Source: Ruminococcaceae bacterium UBA1448 (lineage in GTDB: Bacteria; Bacillota; Clostridia; Oscillospirales; Ruminococcaceae). From it: 13,489 nt of DNA. Shown piece after piece: positions 13,426 to 13,489 of the stretch (position 1 is the first letter of the stretch; every line of letters begins with the position of its first letter). The stretch is from NCBI GenBank assembly GCA_002329405.1, contig DCTE01000007.1:869-14357 (forward strand), read 5' to 3'. Position numbers and translations under genes: made by a program. The notes under the pieces were generated by a model, which saw only the letters and a list, made by a program, of their open reading frames with translations, had not been told where the DNA came from and did no database searches.

Positions 13426-13489
13426 TTATTTGACCGCCCGGGTTGCGACGAAACTCGGAATATTGTGTTCATGCAGGTTGCCGACCCCG
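13426..13489 (-). CDS. C-terminal fragment of an unidentified protein
   Basis: This - strand frame enters from the right edge, with 20 visible codons ending at TAA (13428-13426). The peptide GVGNLHEHNIPSFVATRAVK is too short for family assignment and I do not recognise it. That the frame is coding is supported by a strong - strand terminator starting about 16 bases after the stop, and by the convergent layout with the vanY-like gene. No function is proposed. Confidence 0.55.
   Translation of the reverse strand, partial: GVGNLHEHNIPSFVATRAVK

Noticed and set aside
1..13489. CRISPR arrays, tRNA or rRNA genes, insertion sequences, prophage genes
   Set aside because: I saw no regularly spaced repeats, cloverleaf-like genes, transposase motifs or phage proteins on either strand.

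Overview
The window looks like chromosomal DNA of a Gram-positive anaerobe, most likely a clostridial (Oscillospiraceae/Ruminococcaceae-like) gut Bacillota. The signs are AGGAGG-type ribosome sites, sigma-A-like promoters, moderately high GC in coding DNA, a DUF1667 dehydrogenase cluster typical of anaerobic Firmicutes, and a VanR/VanS pair closely resembling the enterococcal vancomycin-resistance regulators as I recall them. The taxon is an inference; no rRNA gene or species marker is present.

Layout. (i) 1-1883, + strand: the tail of a probable membrane-anchored family 2 glycosyltransferase, then a multi-pass DUF6020-type membrane protein, closed by a hairpin terminator that also serves the gene converging from the right. 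(ii) 1957-2721, - strand: a DUF1624/HGSNAT-like membrane protein. (iii) 2817-5927, - strand: a tight three-gene operon of a GlpA-like FAD dehydrogenase with a BFD-type [2Fe-2S] domain, an NAD(P)/FAD oxidoreductase and a DUF1667 four-cysteine protein. It runs from a near-consensus promoter at 6013-6041 with an inverted repeat just upstream. (iv) 6179-7339, - strand: a membrane-anchored M15B D,D-carboxypeptidase (VanY/DacB-like) with an extra C-terminal region. (v) 7382-8016: about 0.6 kb with no convincing gene, AT-rich, holding several DnaA-box-like 9-mers and hairpins. (vi) 8017-8535, - strand: a SLOG/DUF1273 protein. (vii) 8705-13391, + strand: alanine racemase, a small nitroreductase behind a perfect consensus promoter, then VanR-like regulator, VanS-like kinase and a second M15B carboxypeptidase. 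(viii) 13426-13489, - strand: the last 20 codons of an unidentified gene whose terminator lies inside the end of the carboxypeptidase gene.

How the genes may fit together. The right half has a D-alanine / peptidoglycan stem-peptide theme: Alr makes D-Ala, the two M15B enzymes remove terminal D-Ala, and a VanRS-type two-component system sits directly before one of them. No D-Ala-D-Lac or D-Ala-D-Ser ligase, VanH, VanX or VanT is visible, so this is better read as a cell-wall sensing and trimming module than as a resistance operon. The left half combines envelope membrane proteins with a redox operon of the glycerol-3-phosphate-dehydrogenase type.

The most unusual signals are the DnaA-box-like gene-free region, from which most genes diverge, and the inverted repeats that bracket the -10 elements of both the vanR-like and vanY-like promoters.
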